64,000 nt of DNA from a bacterium (GCA_019637795.1 JAHBUY010000006.1:1-64000); one strand, 5' to 3'. Numbered from the stretch's first letter, positions 24,312 through 33,498 are shown. The notes: generated from the letters alone by a model not told the origin. Numbers and translations: made by a program.

Positions 24312-25658
24312 ATGCAAGCGGAGCTGCTCGGCATCCTCACCGCGGTCAGCGACTGGGTCTGGGGGCCGCCGACCCTGATCCTGCTGGTCGGCACCGGCGC
24401 CTACCTGACCTGGCGGCTGCGCGGCCTGCAACTGCGCATGCTCTGGCACGCCCTCTACCTGGCGCTGATCGTCCGCCGCGAGGCGGACGACGAGCCGGGC
24501 GACATCTCCCACTTCCAGGCCCTGATGACCGCCCTGGCCGCGACCGTCGGCACCGGCAACATCGCCGGCGTCGCCACCGCCATCGCCACCGGCGGACCGG
24601 GCGCGCTCTTCTGGATGTGGGTCACCGGCCTGGTCGGCATGGCGACCAAGTACGCCGAGGCGGTGCTGGCGGTGCGCTATCGCCGCCGCGACGCCAACGG
24701 CCAGATGTGCGGCGGGCCGATGTACTATCTGAGCGAAGGGCTCGGCCTGCCATGGCTGGGCACGCTGTTCGCGATCTTCACCGCCCTCGCCGGCTTCGGC
24801 ATCGGCAACATGGTGCAGTCGAACTCCGTCGCCCACGCCGCCCAGGAGACCTTCGGCATCGCCCCGTGGGCCAGCGGCCTGGTGATGGCGGTCGCCACCG
24901 CCATCGTCATCCTCGGCGGCATCCGCTCGATCGGCCGCGCCGCCAGCCTGCTGGTGCCGGTGATGATCATCTTCTACCTCGCCGCCTCGCTGGTGGCGCT
25001 GGCGATCTTCGCCGACCGCCTGGTTCCCACCGTCGGCCTGGTCCTGGCGCAGGCGTTCACGCCGACCGCCGCCAGCGGCGGTTTCGCCGGCGCGGCGGTG
25101 ATGCTGACCATCCGCATGGGCGTGGCGCGCGGCGTGTTCTCCAACGAATCGGGCCTGGGCAGCGCGCCGATCGCCGCCGCCGCCGCCAAGACCCGCTATC
25201 CGGTGGCGCAGGCGATGGTGTCGATGACCCAGACCTTCATCGACACCATCGTCGTCTGCACGATGACCGGCCTGGTCATCCTGGTCAGCGGCGAGTGGGA
25301 CAGCGGCGCCACCGGCTCCGCCCTCACCGCGCAGGCGTTCAGTCGCGCGCTGCCGGGCAGCGAAGGCGGCATCGTCGTCGCCGTCGGCCTGATCCTCTTC
25401 GCCTACACGACGCTGCTCGGCTGGAGCTACTACGGCGAAAAGGCCGTCGAGTACCTGATCGGCGAACGCGCCATCCCCTGGTACCGCGCCGCCTGGTGCC
25501 TGCTCATCGTCGTCGGCGCCGTCGCCCACCTCGACCTGGTGTGGACGTTCGCCGACGTGATGAACGGCCTGATGGCGCTGCCCAACCTGATCGGGCTGCT
25601 CGGCCTGTCGGGCGTCGTGGTGAGCGAGACCCGCACGTACTTCGCCGGACGGCGATGA
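24312..25658 (+). CDS. Sodium:alanine/glycine symporter (AGCS family)
   Basis: This 448-residue membrane protein has about 11 hydrophobic helices. AGCS hallmarks are visible: ATVGTGNIAGVATAIATGGPGALFWMWV near residues 75-105 and the motif around NESGLGSAPIAAAAAKT. It imports small neutral amino acids with Na+ across the inner membrane. Divergent from ribE with only 62 bases between the starts, it stands as a single-gene unit. Confidence 0.93.
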   Translation: MQAELLGILTAVSDWVWGPPTLILLVGTGAYLTWRLRGLQLRMLWHALYLALIVRREADDEPGDISHFQALMTALAATVGTGNIAGVATAIATGGPGALFWMWVTGLVGMATKYAEAVLAVRYRRRDANGQMCGGPMYYLSEGLGLPWLGTLFAIFTALAGFGIGNMVQSNSVAHAAQETFGIAPWASGLVMAVATAIVILGGIRSIGRAASLLVPVMIIFYLAASLVALAIFADRLVPTVGLVLAQAFTPTAASGGFAGAAVMLTIRMGVARGVFSNESGLGSAPIAAAAAKTRYPVAQAMVSMTQTFIDTIVVCTMTGLVILVSGEWDSGATGSALTAQAFSRALPGSEGGIVVAVGLILFAYTTLLGWSYYGEKAVEYLIGERAIPWYRAAWCLLIVVGAVAHLDLVWTFADVMNGLMALPNLIGLLGLSGVVVSETRTYFAGRR

Positions 25659-25715
25659 GCGGCGATGGCCAGCGAGCCGAGGGCGCGCCCGCAGCGCGGC
25701 GCGGCCCCGCGCTGC

Positions 25716-26603
25716 TCATCGCGCTCCCAGGAACTCCCGCACCAGCCGCAGGAAGATCGCGAGCTGGTCGTGGTGCACCCAGTGGCCGGCCTTCTCGATG
25801 TTGAAGAAGGCATAGTCCCGGAACGCCTTGGCGCGACCGTCCAGCTCGGGATCGGAGGCCCACGACTCGGTGCCGCGCAGCAGCAGCACCGGGCAGGTGA
25901 TCTGCTTCCAGATGTCGAAGGCGTCGATCATGTTGAAGAGGTACGGCGACGAGGCGCGGACGTAGTTGTCGAACTTCCACAGGTAGGTGCCGTCCTCGTC
26001 GCGGTAGGAACCGTAGATGGTCAGGTGGCGCGCCTGCTCCGGCGTCAGCCGCGGGTTGGCCTCCTGCATGCGCGCCACGGCCTCGTCGAGGCTCGCGTAG
26101 CGGTGCGGGTGGCGGCGCGCCAGGGCGCGCATCTCGCCGATCCACACCTTCATCCGCTGGTGCGCCGGCGGTTGCTCGCGCAGCATCTCGGGCGGCGGGC
26201 CGAGGCCCTCGATCGCCACCACCTTCTCCACCCGCTCCGGGTACGTCCCGGTGTACTGCAGGGCGATCGAGCCGCCGAGCGAATGGCCGATGATGGTGAT
26301 CCGCTTGATGTCGAGCGCGCGCAGGAGCTGGTCGACGTCGAGCGTGTAGTCGACCATCGCGTAGCTGCCGCCGACCGCCCACTGCGAGTCGCCGTGGCCG
26401 CGCAGGTCGGGGGCGATGATGTGGAAGTCGCGCCGCAGGTCCTGCGCCACCCAGTCCCAGTTGCGGGCGTGGTCGCGGCCGCCGTGGATCAGCAGCAGCG
26501 GCGGCTTCTCGGGATTGCCCCAGTCGACGTAGTGGAGCTTCAGCCGCTGCGAGTAGAAGTAGTGCGAGGTCGGGCCGAGCAGCGCGTCCATGGTCCTCGG
26601 CAT
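25716..26603 (-). CDS. Alpha/beta-fold hydrolase
   Basis: This 295-residue alpha/beta hydrolase has the oxyanion region HGGRDHARNWDW, the strand RGHGDSQW, the nucleophile elbow G-H-S-L-G-G, and a His near the C-terminus in KAGHWVHHDQ. All parts of a Ser-His-Asp triad are present. The R-G-H-G-D-S signature is typical of epoxide hydrolase/dehalogenase-like and ester hydrolases, and the substrate is unknown. An ATG at 26591, four codons downstream, is an alternative start. It shares the same sub-type with the gene at 31056-31949. Confidence 0.88.
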   Translation of the reverse strand: MPRTMDALLGPTSHYFYSQRLKLHYVDWGNPEKPPLLLIHGGRDHARNWDWVAQDLRRDFHIIAPDLRGHGDSQWAVGGSYAMVDYTLDVDQLLRALDIKRITIIGHSLGGSIALQYTGTYPERVEKVVAIEGLGPPPEMLREQPPAHQRMKVWIGEMRALARRHPHRYASLDEAVARMQEANPRLTPEQARHLTIYGSYRDEDGTYLWKFDNYVRASSPYLFNMIDAFDIWKQITCPVLLLRGTESWASDPELDGRAKAFRDYAFFNIEKAGHWVHHDQLAIFLRLVREFLGAR

Positions 26604-26733
26604 AGCGCGCCGCCCCGGGCGACGCCACAAAGCGGACACGGATCGCCGACGCGGACGCGTCGACCGTGCTCGCCCCGGCGCGCCGGCGCGCGCGCCGTGG
26701 TTTCTGGTCCGCCGGGTTGCTACACAGCGCCGC

Positions 26734-27318
26734 ATGCGCGCGCGCAGCCGCTGTCCCTGGGCCGGCACGGAGGAAGGGTCCGACTACATCCGCTACCACG
26801 ACGAGGAGTGGGGCGTGCCGGTGCACGACGAGCGGCGGCTGTTCGAGCTCCTGATCCTCGAGGGCGCGCAGGCGGGTCTGAGCTGGTCGACGATCCTGCG
26901 CAAGCGCGCCGCCTACCGCGCCGCCTTCGCCGACTTCGACTGCGAGGCGGTGGCTCGCTTCGGCGCCCGCGACGTCCGTCGCCTGCTCGCCGACCCCGGC
27001 ATCGTCCGCAACCGCCTGAAGATCGCCGCCGCCATCGACAACGCCCGCGCCACCCTGGCGGTGCGCGAGCGCGCGGGCAGCCTCGACCGCTACCTCTGGC
27101 GCTTCGTCGACGGCCGGCCGGCGCAGAACTGCTGGACGTCGCAGCGCCAGGTGCCCGCCGCCAGCGACGCGTCGCGCGCCATGAGCGCCGCCCTGCGCCG
27201 CGACGGGTTCCGCTTCGTCGGTCCGACGATCTGCTACGCCTTCATGCAGGCGACCGGCATGGTCAACGACCACCTGGTCGACTGCTTCCGCCACCGCCAG
27301 GTGTCCCGCCTGCGCTGA
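26734..27318 (+). CDS. tag: DNA-3-methyladenine glycosylase I
   Basis: This 194-residue Tag protein begins with R-C-P-W-A and I-R-Y-H-D-E-E-W-G-V-P-V-H-D-E, followed by LFELLILEGAQAGLSWSTIL with the helix-hairpin-helix glycosylase core. The C-terminal zinc-site region has F-V-G-P-T-I-C-Y-A-F-M-Q-A-T-G and N-D-H. It removes 3-methyladenine from alkylated DNA, starting base-excision repair. The family's second metal Cys at the start is replaced (C-P-W-A-G rather than C-x-W-C), which may weaken the zinc site. No operon partner. Confidence 0.93.
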   Translation: MRARSRCPWAGTEEGSDYIRYHDEEWGVPVHDERRLFELLILEGAQAGLSWSTILRKRAAYRAAFADFDCEAVARFGARDVRRLLADPGIVRNRLKIAAAIDNARATLAVRERAGSLDRYLWRFVDGRPAQNCWTSQRQVPAASDASRAMSAALRRDGFRFVGPTICYAFMQATGMVNDHLVDCFRHRQVSRLR

Positions 27319-27568
27319 GACCCGGCGGACGGCCCGACGACGGCCGGCGGCGCGGAAACGCGGCCCGCCAAAAGCAAGCGAGGGCCCCGGATTCCCGGGA
27401 CCCCCGTGCTGGAGCTACCCCCCTCCGAGCTTGGGCACTGAAGGGCTGGGCGAAGAAAGGAAGAGATGATTCATGGCTATTGGCGCCAGTGAAGTTAGTC
27501 AACACGAATCCGAATGGCGCCTTCCGGCGCGGCTTTCCCTCTCGGTTCACGCCATCTAAACGACACCC
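27319..27568. other. Lower-GC gap between tag and xylB, with a candidate minus-strand small RNA
   Basis: The stretch is less GC-rich than its surroundings and has no supported gene. On the minus strand a TTGACT at about 27500 could be a -35 box. The strand then reads through GGAGGGGGGTAGCTCC (a small hairpin) and ends in the stem-loop at 27382-27405, followed by CGCTTGCTTTT. That order of promoter-like sequence, structured RNA and terminator suggests a small RNA of roughly 100 bases. No Shine-Dalgarno precedes xylB. Confidence 0.3.
27371..27405 (-). terminator. Rho-independent-like terminator (minus strand), may serve tag from the other side
   Basis: The stem GGGTCCCGG-GAAT-CCGGGGCCC (minus strand, one mismatch) is followed by TCGCTTGCTTTT. 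On the plus strand it lies about 60 bases after the tag stop. Confidence 0.45.
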
Positions 27569-29035
27569 ATGTTTCTCGGCCTCGACCTCGGCACCTCCGC
27601 CGTCAAGGCGGCGCTGGTGGACGACCAGCAGCGGGTGATCGCGCAGGCGAGCGCGCCGCTGACGGTGCAGCGGCCACGCCCCCTGTGGGCGGAGCAGGAT
27701 CCCGAGGCGTGGTGGCGGGCGACCGAGCAGGCGGTCGGCGGGGTGCGCGCCGCCGCCGCGGCGCCCTTCGCGACGGTGCGCGCCATCGGCCTCTCGGGGC
27801 AGATGCACGGCGCGGTGCTGCTCGACGCCGGCGACCGCGTGCTGCGGCCGGCGATCCTCTGGAACGACGGCCGCGCCGACGCCGAGTGCGGCGAGCTCGA
27901 ACGGCGGGCGCCGCGCCTGCGCGCCGTCACCGGCAACCTCGCGATGCCGGGCTTCACCGCCCCCAAGCTGCTGTGGGTGGCGACGCACGAGCCGGCGTGC
28001 TTCCGCGCCACGGCGCGCGTGCTGCTGCCCAAGGACTGGCTGCGCCTGCGGCTGAGCGGCGAGCACGTCGCCGAGATGTCCGACGCCTCCGGGACGTTGT
28101 GGCTCGACGTCGGCGCGCGCGCCTGGTCGGCGGAGTTGCTCGCCGCCAGCGGCCTCGACGAGCGCGCGATGCCGCGCCTGGTCGAGGGCAGCGAGCCGTC
28201 GGGGCGGCTGCGCCCGGCGCTGGCCGCGGCGTGGGGACTGGCGCGCGACGTGGTGATCGCCGGCGGCGGCGGCGACAACGCCGCCGGCGCGATCGGCGTC
28301 GGCGTCGTCCGCCCCGGCGACGCGTTCCTCTCGCTCGGCACCTCCGGCGTCTACTTCGTCGCCGGCGACCGCTTCGCCCCCGCGCCCGCGACCGCGGTGC
28401 ACGCCTTCTGCCACGCCCTGCCGAACACCTGGCACCAGATGTCGGTGATCCTCAGCGCCGCCAGTTGCCTGCGCTGGCTCGCCGCCGCCTGCGGCGGGGT
28501 CGACGAAGCCACCCTGCTGGCCGAGGCGGAGGCCGCCGCCGGCGACCCGCGCCTGCTCTTCCTGCCCTATCTCTCCGGCGAGCGCACGCCGCACAACGAC
28601 CCGCACGCCACCGGCGCCTTCGTCGGCCTGACCCATGCCACCGGCCGCGGCGATCTCGCCCGCGCCGTGCTCGAAGGCGTCGCCTTCGCCCTCGCCGACG
28701 GCCAGGACGCCCTGCTCGCCTCGGGAACGACGATCGGCAGCGTGTCGGTGATCGGCGGCGGCGCCCGCAGCCGCTTCTGGGGACGCCTCCTCGCCAGCGC
28801 GCTCGGCCGGCCGCTGCGCTACCACCCCGACGGCGACATCGGTCCGGCATTCGGCGCCGCCCGCCTGGCGCGCCTGGCGGCGGACGGCGAGGACCCGATC
28901 GCGGTCTGCGGCGCGCCGCCGCTCGCCGCCACGGTCGCGCCCGAAACGGCGCTCGCCGACGCGTTGCACGCCCGCCGCCGCCGCTTCCGCGACCTGTACC
29001 CGGCGCTCAACCCCCGCCAGAGGACCGAGCCATGA
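27569..29035 (+). CDS. xylB: Xylulokinase
   Basis: This 488-residue FGGY-family kinase has the phosphate-1 motif GLDLGTSAVKAAL at the N-terminus, I-G-L-S-G-Q-M-H-G as the xylulokinase substrate loop, W-N-D-G-R, and the adenosine motif around VSVIGGGARSRFW. It phosphorylates D-xylulose to xylulose 5-phosphate. It overlaps xylA by four bases (ATGA), so the two are translated together and complete xylose entry into the pentose phosphate pathway. No regulator or transporter is adjacent, and no clear ribosome site is seen before the ATG. Confidence 0.94.
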   Translation: MFLGLDLGTSAVKAALVDDQQRVIAQASAPLTVQRPRPLWAEQDPEAWWRATEQAVGGVRAAAAAPFATVRAIGLSGQMHGAVLLDAGDRVLRPAILWNDGRADAECGELERRAPRLRAVTGNLAMPGFTAPKLLWVATHEPACFRATARVLLPKDWLRLRLSGEHVAEMSDASGTLWLDVGARAWSAELLAASGLDERAMPRLVEGSEPSGRLRPALAAAWGLARDVVIAGGGGDNAAGAIGVGVVRPGDAFLSLGTSGVYFVAGDRFAPAPATAVHAFCHALPNTWHQMSVILSAASCLRWLAAACGGVDEATLLAEAEAAAGDPRLLFLPYLSGERTPHNDPHATGAFVGLTHATGRGDLARAVLEGVAFALADGQDALLASGTTIGSVSVIGGGARSRFWGRLLASALGRPLRYHPDGDIGPAFGAARLARLAADGEDPIAVCGAPPLAATVAPETALADALHARRRRFRDLYPALNPRQRTEP

Positions 29036-30348
29036 ACGACCGCTACTTCGCCGTCGACCACATCGCCTACGAGGGTCCGGAGACCGCCAACCCCCTCGCC
29101 TTCCGCTGGTACGATGCCGAGCGCCTGGTGCTCGGCAAACCGATGGCCGAGCACCTGCGCTTCGCCGTCTGCTACTGGCACACCTTCTGTTGGCCGGGCA
29201 TCGACATGTTCGGCGGCGAGACCTTCGACCGCCCCTGGTTCGGCGGCGGCGAGCCGATGGCGGCGGCGGCGCGCAAGGCCGAGGTGGCCTTCGAGCTCTT
29301 CACCGTGCTCGGGGCGCCGTTCTTCACCTTCCACGATCGCGACCTGGCGCCGGAAGGCGACAACCTGGCGGCGACCAACGCCAACCTCGATCGCCTGGTC
29401 GAGCAGGTCGCCGCCCACATGCAGCGCACCGGCGTCCGCCTGCTGTGGGGCACCGCCAACCTGTTCAGCCACCGCCGCTATGCCGCCGGCGCCGCCACCA
29501 ACCCCGACCCGGAGGTCTTCGCCTACGCCGCCGCGCAGGTGAAGAAGGCGCTCGAGGTGACGCACCAGCTCGGCGGCGCCAATTACGTGCTGTGGGGCGG
29601 CCGCGAGGGCTACGACACGCTGCTCAACACCGATCTGCGGCGCGAGCGCCGCCAGCTCGCGCGCTTCCTGCGCCTGGTCGTCGAGCACAAGCACGCCATC
29701 GGCTTCCCCGGCACGCTGCTCATCGAGCCCAAGCCGATGGAGCCGACCAAGCACCAGTACGACCACGACGCCGCCGCGGTGCACGGCTTCCTGCTCGCGC
29801 ACGGGCTGGAGGGCGAGCTCAAGCTCAACATCGAAGCCAACCACGCCACCCTCGCCGGCCACAGCTTCCAGCACGAGCTCGCCTACGCGGTCGCCAACGA
29901 CCTCCTCGGCAGCGTCGACGCCAACCGCGGCGATCCGCAGAACGGCTGGGACACCGACCAGTTCCCCAACAGCGCCGACGAGGCGGCGCTGGCGCTCTAT
30001 ACCATCCTGCGCGGCGGCGGCTTCACCAGCGGCGGATTCAACTTCGACGCCAAGCTGCGCCGCCAGAGCGTGGCGGCGGACGATCTCCTGCACGCGCACA
30101 TCGGCGGCATGGACGCGATCGCCCGCGGCCTGCTGCGCGCCGCCCGCATGATCGAGCGCGGCGATCTCGCCCGCGCCGTCGAGCAGCGCTACGCCGATTG
30201 GGATGGCGCCCTCGGGCGCGCCATCCTCGACGGCGGCGCCTCCCTCGCCGACCTCGAGCGCCTCGTCCTCGATCGCGGCATCGACCCGCGACCCCGTTCC
30301 GGCCGCCAGGAGATGCTGGAGAACCTGGTCAACCGCGACGCGCTCTGA
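29032..30348 (+). CDS. xylA: Xylose isomerase
   Basis: This 438-residue class II xylose isomerase has the catalytic base His101 within FFTFHDRDLAPEG, metal ligands in LIEPKPMEPTKHQYDHD, NIEANHATLAGHSFQHEL and SVDANRGDPQNGWDTDQFP, and the C-terminal G-G-F-N-F-D-A-K. It interconverts D-xylose and D-xylulose (also glucose/fructose) with two divalent metals, in the cytoplasm as a tetramer. It is coupled to xylB. Confidence 0.96.
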   Translation: MNDRYFAVDHIAYEGPETANPLAFRWYDAERLVLGKPMAEHLRFAVCYWHTFCWPGIDMFGGETFDRPWFGGGEPMAAAARKAEVAFELFTVLGAPFFTFHDRDLAPEGDNLAATNANLDRLVEQVAAHMQRTGVRLLWGTANLFSHRRYAAGAATNPDPEVFAYAAAQVKKALEVTHQLGGANYVLWGGREGYDTLLNTDLRRERRQLARFLRLVVEHKHAIGFPGTLLIEPKPMEPTKHQYDHDAAAVHGFLLAHGLEGELKLNIEANHATLAGHSFQHELAYAVANDLLGSVDANRGDPQNGWDTDQFPNSADEAALALYTILRGGGFTSGGFNFDAKLRRQSVAADDLLHAHIGGMDAIARGLLRAARMIERGDLARAVEQRYADWDGALGRAILDGGASLADLERLVLDRGIDPRPRSGRQEMLENLVNRDAL

Positions 30349-30365
30349 GACGCCGATCGGCAGCG

Positions 30366-30411
30366 ATGGCCGCGGAGGCCCGCCGACGCATCGGCGGTCC
30401 TCCGTGGCCAT
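30366..30411. terminator. Bidirectional hairpin between xylA and a convergent hydrolase gene
   Basis: A 21-bp stem with two mismatches (ATGGCCGCGGAGGCCCGCCGA and near-complement) has a CGCA loop. It lies 17 bases past the xylA stop and seven before the stop of the convergent gene. Its CGGAGG / CCTCCG arms resemble those of the dispersed inverted repeats elsewhere in the window. Confidence 0.6.
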
Positions 30412-30417
30412 CCGCGC

Positions 30418-31059
30418 TCATCCGCGTCGCAACCGCTCGAGCGCCTGCGCCCAGGTGCCGCGCACGACCTCGCCGTGCGCGCGCGCCGCGTCCCACCACG
30501 GCGGGCGCGGGGCATCGTCTTCGAGGAGGAGCAGACGGGACGCGGCGGCGGCGAAGCGCGCGGCGTACTCGGGCGGGCGCGGGTCGAGGTCGAGCGCGCA
30601 GCACAGCGGGTCGCAGCCGGCCGGCAGCGGCGGATGCTCCGACGGGGTGAGCCCGGTGAGGAAGGGGCGGTCGAAGTCCGGCTGCGGACCGCCGCCGGCG
30701 AGGCCGCGTCCGGGCAGCAGCAGCGCCGCCGGCACCGCCTGCGGCCGGCTGCCGGCGAGCAGCAGCGCGATGTAGGCGCCGAGCCCGGCGCCGGCGACCG
30801 CGGCGGGCGCGATCTGCTCGAGCGCGACGTCGGCATCGCCGAGCAGGAGCTCCGGCCAGTAGGCGCCGCCGGGCAGCGGCGGCGAATCGCCGTGGCCGCT
30901 GAAGTCGACGCCGATCACCCGCCCCGGCCAGGCCGCGGCGTCCTGGCGCCAGTCGGCGCTGCTGCCGCCGAGCGGATGCAGGACGAGCAGCGGCAGGCCG
31001 TCGCCGTGCGCCAGCTCGTGCAGCGCGATGGTGGTGCGGGCGTGGCGCAGGCGCATCAT
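30418..31059 (-). CDS. Alpha/beta hydrolase-fold protein lacking the nucleophile
   Basis: This 213-residue protein is a short alpha/beta-hydrolase. H-P-L-G-G-S-S-A-D-W is the oxyanion loop and FSGHGDS the following strand. The elbow, however, reads G-A-G-L-G where G-x-S-x-G is expected, so the nucleophilic Ser is a Gly. A C-terminal H-G-E could stand in for the catalytic His region but is not convincing. It is probably non-hydrolytic or uses another mechanism. The double ATG at 31059 overlaps the stop of the active homologue upstream by four bases, so they are co-translated and may work as a pair. Confidence 0.78.
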   Translation of the reverse strand: MMRLRHARTTIALHELAHGDGLPLLVLHPLGGSSADWRQDAAAWPGRVIGVDFSGHGDSPPLPGGAYWPELLLGDADVALEQIAPAAVAGAGLGAYIALLLAGSRPQAVPAALLLPGRGLAGGGPQPDFDRPFLTGLTPSEHPPLPAGCDPLCCALDLDPRPPEYAARFAAAASRLLLLEDDAPRPPWWDAARAHGEVVRGTWAQALERLRRG

Positions 31060-31949
31060 CGGGGCTCGAGGAAGTCGAGGATCAGCCGCGCCGTCGCCGC
31101 CGGCTGCTCCATGTGGACGAAGTGCCCGGCGCCGGCGACCGTGGCGCGGTCGAGGCGGCGCACGCCGGCCAGGCGCGGACCGACGATCGCCTCCGGCAGC
31201 GGGCCCCAGGTGTCGGGCTCCGAGCCGACGATCGCCAGCATCGGTTGCGTCAGCCGGGCGTAGCCGGGCGCGATCCAGTCCGGCCGCCATGGCCCGAAGC
31301 CGTGCGCCAGCAACGGATCCGCCTTCCAGCGCCAGCCGTCCGGCCCCGGACGGGCGCCGTGGAACACGAAGTAGCGCAGCCAGTCGAGCGCCAGGCGCGG
31401 GTTCTGCGCCCGCCGCCGCTCCACGAGCTGCTCGAAATCGGGATACGGTCGCCAGTCGCCGCGCTGCGCCGCGAGCCGGCGCGCGTCGAGAAACGCCGCG
31501 GCGCGCTGCAGCAGCCCGGCCTCCTCCTCGGCGGTCAAGGGCGGCGGCCCGAAGCCGTCGATGTTGACGATGCGCCGCACCAGCTCCGGCACCGCCCGCG
31601 CCGCGTCGGTGACGTGGCCGCCGCCCATGCTGTGTCCGACCAGTTGCACCGGCCGCCCGAGGCGGCGGATGACGTCGACGACGGCGTGGATGCTGGACTG
31701 CCACGTGTAGGCGCCCGCCCACTGCGAATCGCCGTGGCCGCGCGCGTCCATCGCCAGGACGCGAAAGCGCGCGGTCAGCAGCGGCGCCAGGCTGGCGAAG
31801 CTGCGCGCGTGATCCCAGAAGCCGTGGCAGCAGAGCAGCGGCGGCGCCTCGGGATCGCCCCATTCCACGACGTGGATGCGCAGGCCGAGCGACTCGAGGA
31901 ACCACTCGCGCTCCGGCTCGCGCGCCGCGGGATGGCTCGGCGGATGCAC
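31056..31949 (-). CDS. Alpha/beta-fold hydrolase
   Basis: This 297-residue hydrolase has CCHGFWDHARSF, M-D-A-R-G-H-G-D-S-Q-W, the nucleophile elbow G-H-S-M-G-G, a cap region of about residues 130-215, and His in AGAGHFVHMEQP. The triad is complete. It is closely similar in motif layout to the gene at 25716-26603, so the two are probably paralogues. It is likely an ester, epoxide or haloalkane-type hydrolase on a hydrophobic compound. First gene of a two-gene unit. Confidence 0.88.
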   Translation of the reverse strand: MHPPSHPAAREPEREWFLESLGLRIHVVEWGDPEAPPLLCCHGFWDHARSFASLAPLLTARFRVLAMDARGHGDSQWAGAYTWQSSIHAVVDVIRRLGRPVQLVGHSMGGGHVTDAARAVPELVRRIVNIDGFGPPPLTAEEEAGLLQRAAAFLDARRLAAQRGDWRPYPDFEQLVERRRAQNPRLALDWLRYFVFHGARPGPDGWRWKADPLLAHGFGPWRPDWIAPGYARLTQPMLAIVGSEPDTWGPLPEAIVGPRLAGVRRLDRATVAGAGHFVHMEQPAATARLILDFLEPR

Positions 31950-32016
31950 CGCGCGACCCTATGCAGCGGCCGGCAACGGAGCAACCGGGGTCGACGCGCG
32001 TCGCAGGGGATCGCGC

Positions 32017-33498
32017 CTACGGCGCGCGCACCAGGTACGAATCGAGGTGCGCGATGACGGACGCGGCGCGCGCCGGCCCGAGATAGCCGATGTAGGTGTC
32101 GGGGCGGACCACGCCGGCGACGCCGGCGCCGAAGAGCGCGGGCGGCACCTCCCGCGCGTCGCACAGACCCGGGAACGCGGCATCGACCGCGGCGGCCAGC
32201 GCGGCGCCGCCGGGCGGCAGCAGGAGCGTGTGCCGGTCGCCGCGCAGCGGCAGCTCGGGCAGGCGATCGCCGGCGCGCCGCCCGCGGCGCGGCGGGCGCG
32301 GCCGCTCGTCGCGCACCAACGGGCTGGCGCGGTACCGGATGGCCGTCTCGGTGAGCACGGCGGTCACCGCGTCCAGGGCGCGCGGCAGGCGGCCCAGCGC
32401 GCGCAGCGCGAGATCGCGCAGGCCGCGGGCCAGCGGGTGGCGCAGCGTGCCGAGGCGGGTCAGGGCGCCGGCGCCGCGGACGATCATCGCCCCCACCGGG
32501 TGGCGCTCGGCGTCGTACGAATCGAGCAGCGCCGGCTTCGCCCGCCCCTGCAGCGTCAGGGCCAGCTTCCAGGCGAGGTTGAAGGCGTCCTGCATGCCGG
32601 TGTTCATGCCCTGCCCGCCCGCCGGGCTGTGGATGTGGGCCGCGTCGCCGGCGAGGAAGACGCGGCCGACGCGATAGGTGGGGACCTGGCGATCGTTGAT
32701 GCGGAAGCCGGACAGCCACAGCGGATCGTGCGCCACGAGACCGCGCGGGCCGCGCCGATCGAGCAGCGCCTGGACGTCGGCCATCGTCGGCTCCGGCGGA
32801 TGCGCGCCGCGCGCCGGGCCGAGGTCGCCGATCAGCCGGAAGCGATCGGGGGGAATGGGGAAGATCGCCAGCACGCCCTCGGGATGGAGATGGATCGCCA
32901 CCTCGTCGCGGGCCAGGCCGCCGCCGACGTGCACGTCGGCGAGCATCCAGTCCTCGTTCTCCGCCGCGCCGGCGAAGCCCAGGCCGAGCGCGTGGCGCAC
33001 GCTGCTGTGGGCGCCGTCGCAGCCGACCAGCCAGGCGCAGGCGAGCTCGCGCGCGCCGCCGTCGGCGGCGCGCAGCGCGATCCGGACGCCATCCGCCGCC
33101 GGCGCGATCCGCAGCACCTCGGCGCCGCGCCACAGCTCGGCCCCGGCGGCCAGCGCATCGGTCTCGAGCAGGCGCTCGGTCTCGCTCTGCGGAATCATCA
33201 GCGCGCTGGCGAAGGCGCTGTCGGCGCGGGTGAAATCCAGATGCGCCAGCGGCCGCCCGCGGCTGAAGATGCGTCCCCCGACGGCGGGCGAACCGGCGGC
33301 CAGGAACGGCGCGACGGCGTCGACGCTCTGCAGCAGCTCCAGGGTGCGCGGCCACAGCACCAGCGCCTTCGACTTGTCGGTGCGCGCGGCGGCGCGGTCG
33401 ATGGCGAGGCAGCGCGCCCCCTGGCGCGCCAGCAGCCCGGCGAGCGTCAGCCCGACGGGGCCGGCGCCGACGATCACGACGTCATGGACGGGCGACAT
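32017..33498 (-). CDS. FAD-dependent aromatic-type monooxygenase
   Basis: This 493-residue flavoprotein hydroxylase has the Rossmann FAD motif GAGPVGLTLAGLLARQG near residue 11, the D-G motif in VGCDGAHSSVRHALG, and the second FAD motif in VFLAGDAAHIHSPAGGQGMNTG. These three mark group A flavin monooxygenases (PheA/TetX/UbiH type). The C-terminal thioredoxin-like domain is partial. It inserts one oxygen atom into an aromatic or polyketide-like substrate using NAD(P)H, and the substrate is unknown. Start at 33498 chosen because the FAD motif follows directly. Adjacent hydrolases on the same strand may handle its product. Confidence 0.9.
   Translation of the reverse strand: MSPVHDVVIVGAGPVGLTLAGLLARQGARCLAIDRAAARTDKSKALVLWPRTLELLQSVDAVAPFLAAGSPAVGGRIFSRGRPLAHLDFTRADSAFASALMIPQSETERLLETDALAAGAELWRGAEVLRIAPAADGVRIALRAADGGARELACAWLVGCDGAHSSVRHALGLGFAGAAENEDWMLADVHVGGGLARDEVAIHLHPEGVLAIFPIPPDRFRLIGDLGPARGAHPPEPTMADVQALLDRRGPRGLVAHDPLWLSGFRINDRQVPTYRVGRVFLAGDAAHIHSPAGGQGMNTGMQDAFNLAWKLALTLQGRAKPALLDSYDAERHPVGAMIVRGAGALTRLGTLRHPLARGLRDLALRALGRLPRALDAVTAVLTETAIRYRASPLVRDERPRPPRRGRRAGDRLPELPLRGDRHTLLLPPGGAALAAAVDAAFPGLCDAREVPPALFGAGVAGVVRPDTYIGYLGPARAASVIAHLDSYLVRAP

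Noticed and set aside
24018..25529. Minus-strand open frame opposite the AGCS symporter
   Set aside because: Asp/Gly/His/Arg-rich shadow; the plus strand has full AGCS motifs and membrane helices.
27514..29031. Plus-strand frame upstream of xylA reading through xylB in another frame
   Set aside because: xylB in its own frame has full kinase motifs; the alternative frame is Arg-rich and featureless before the xylA ATG.
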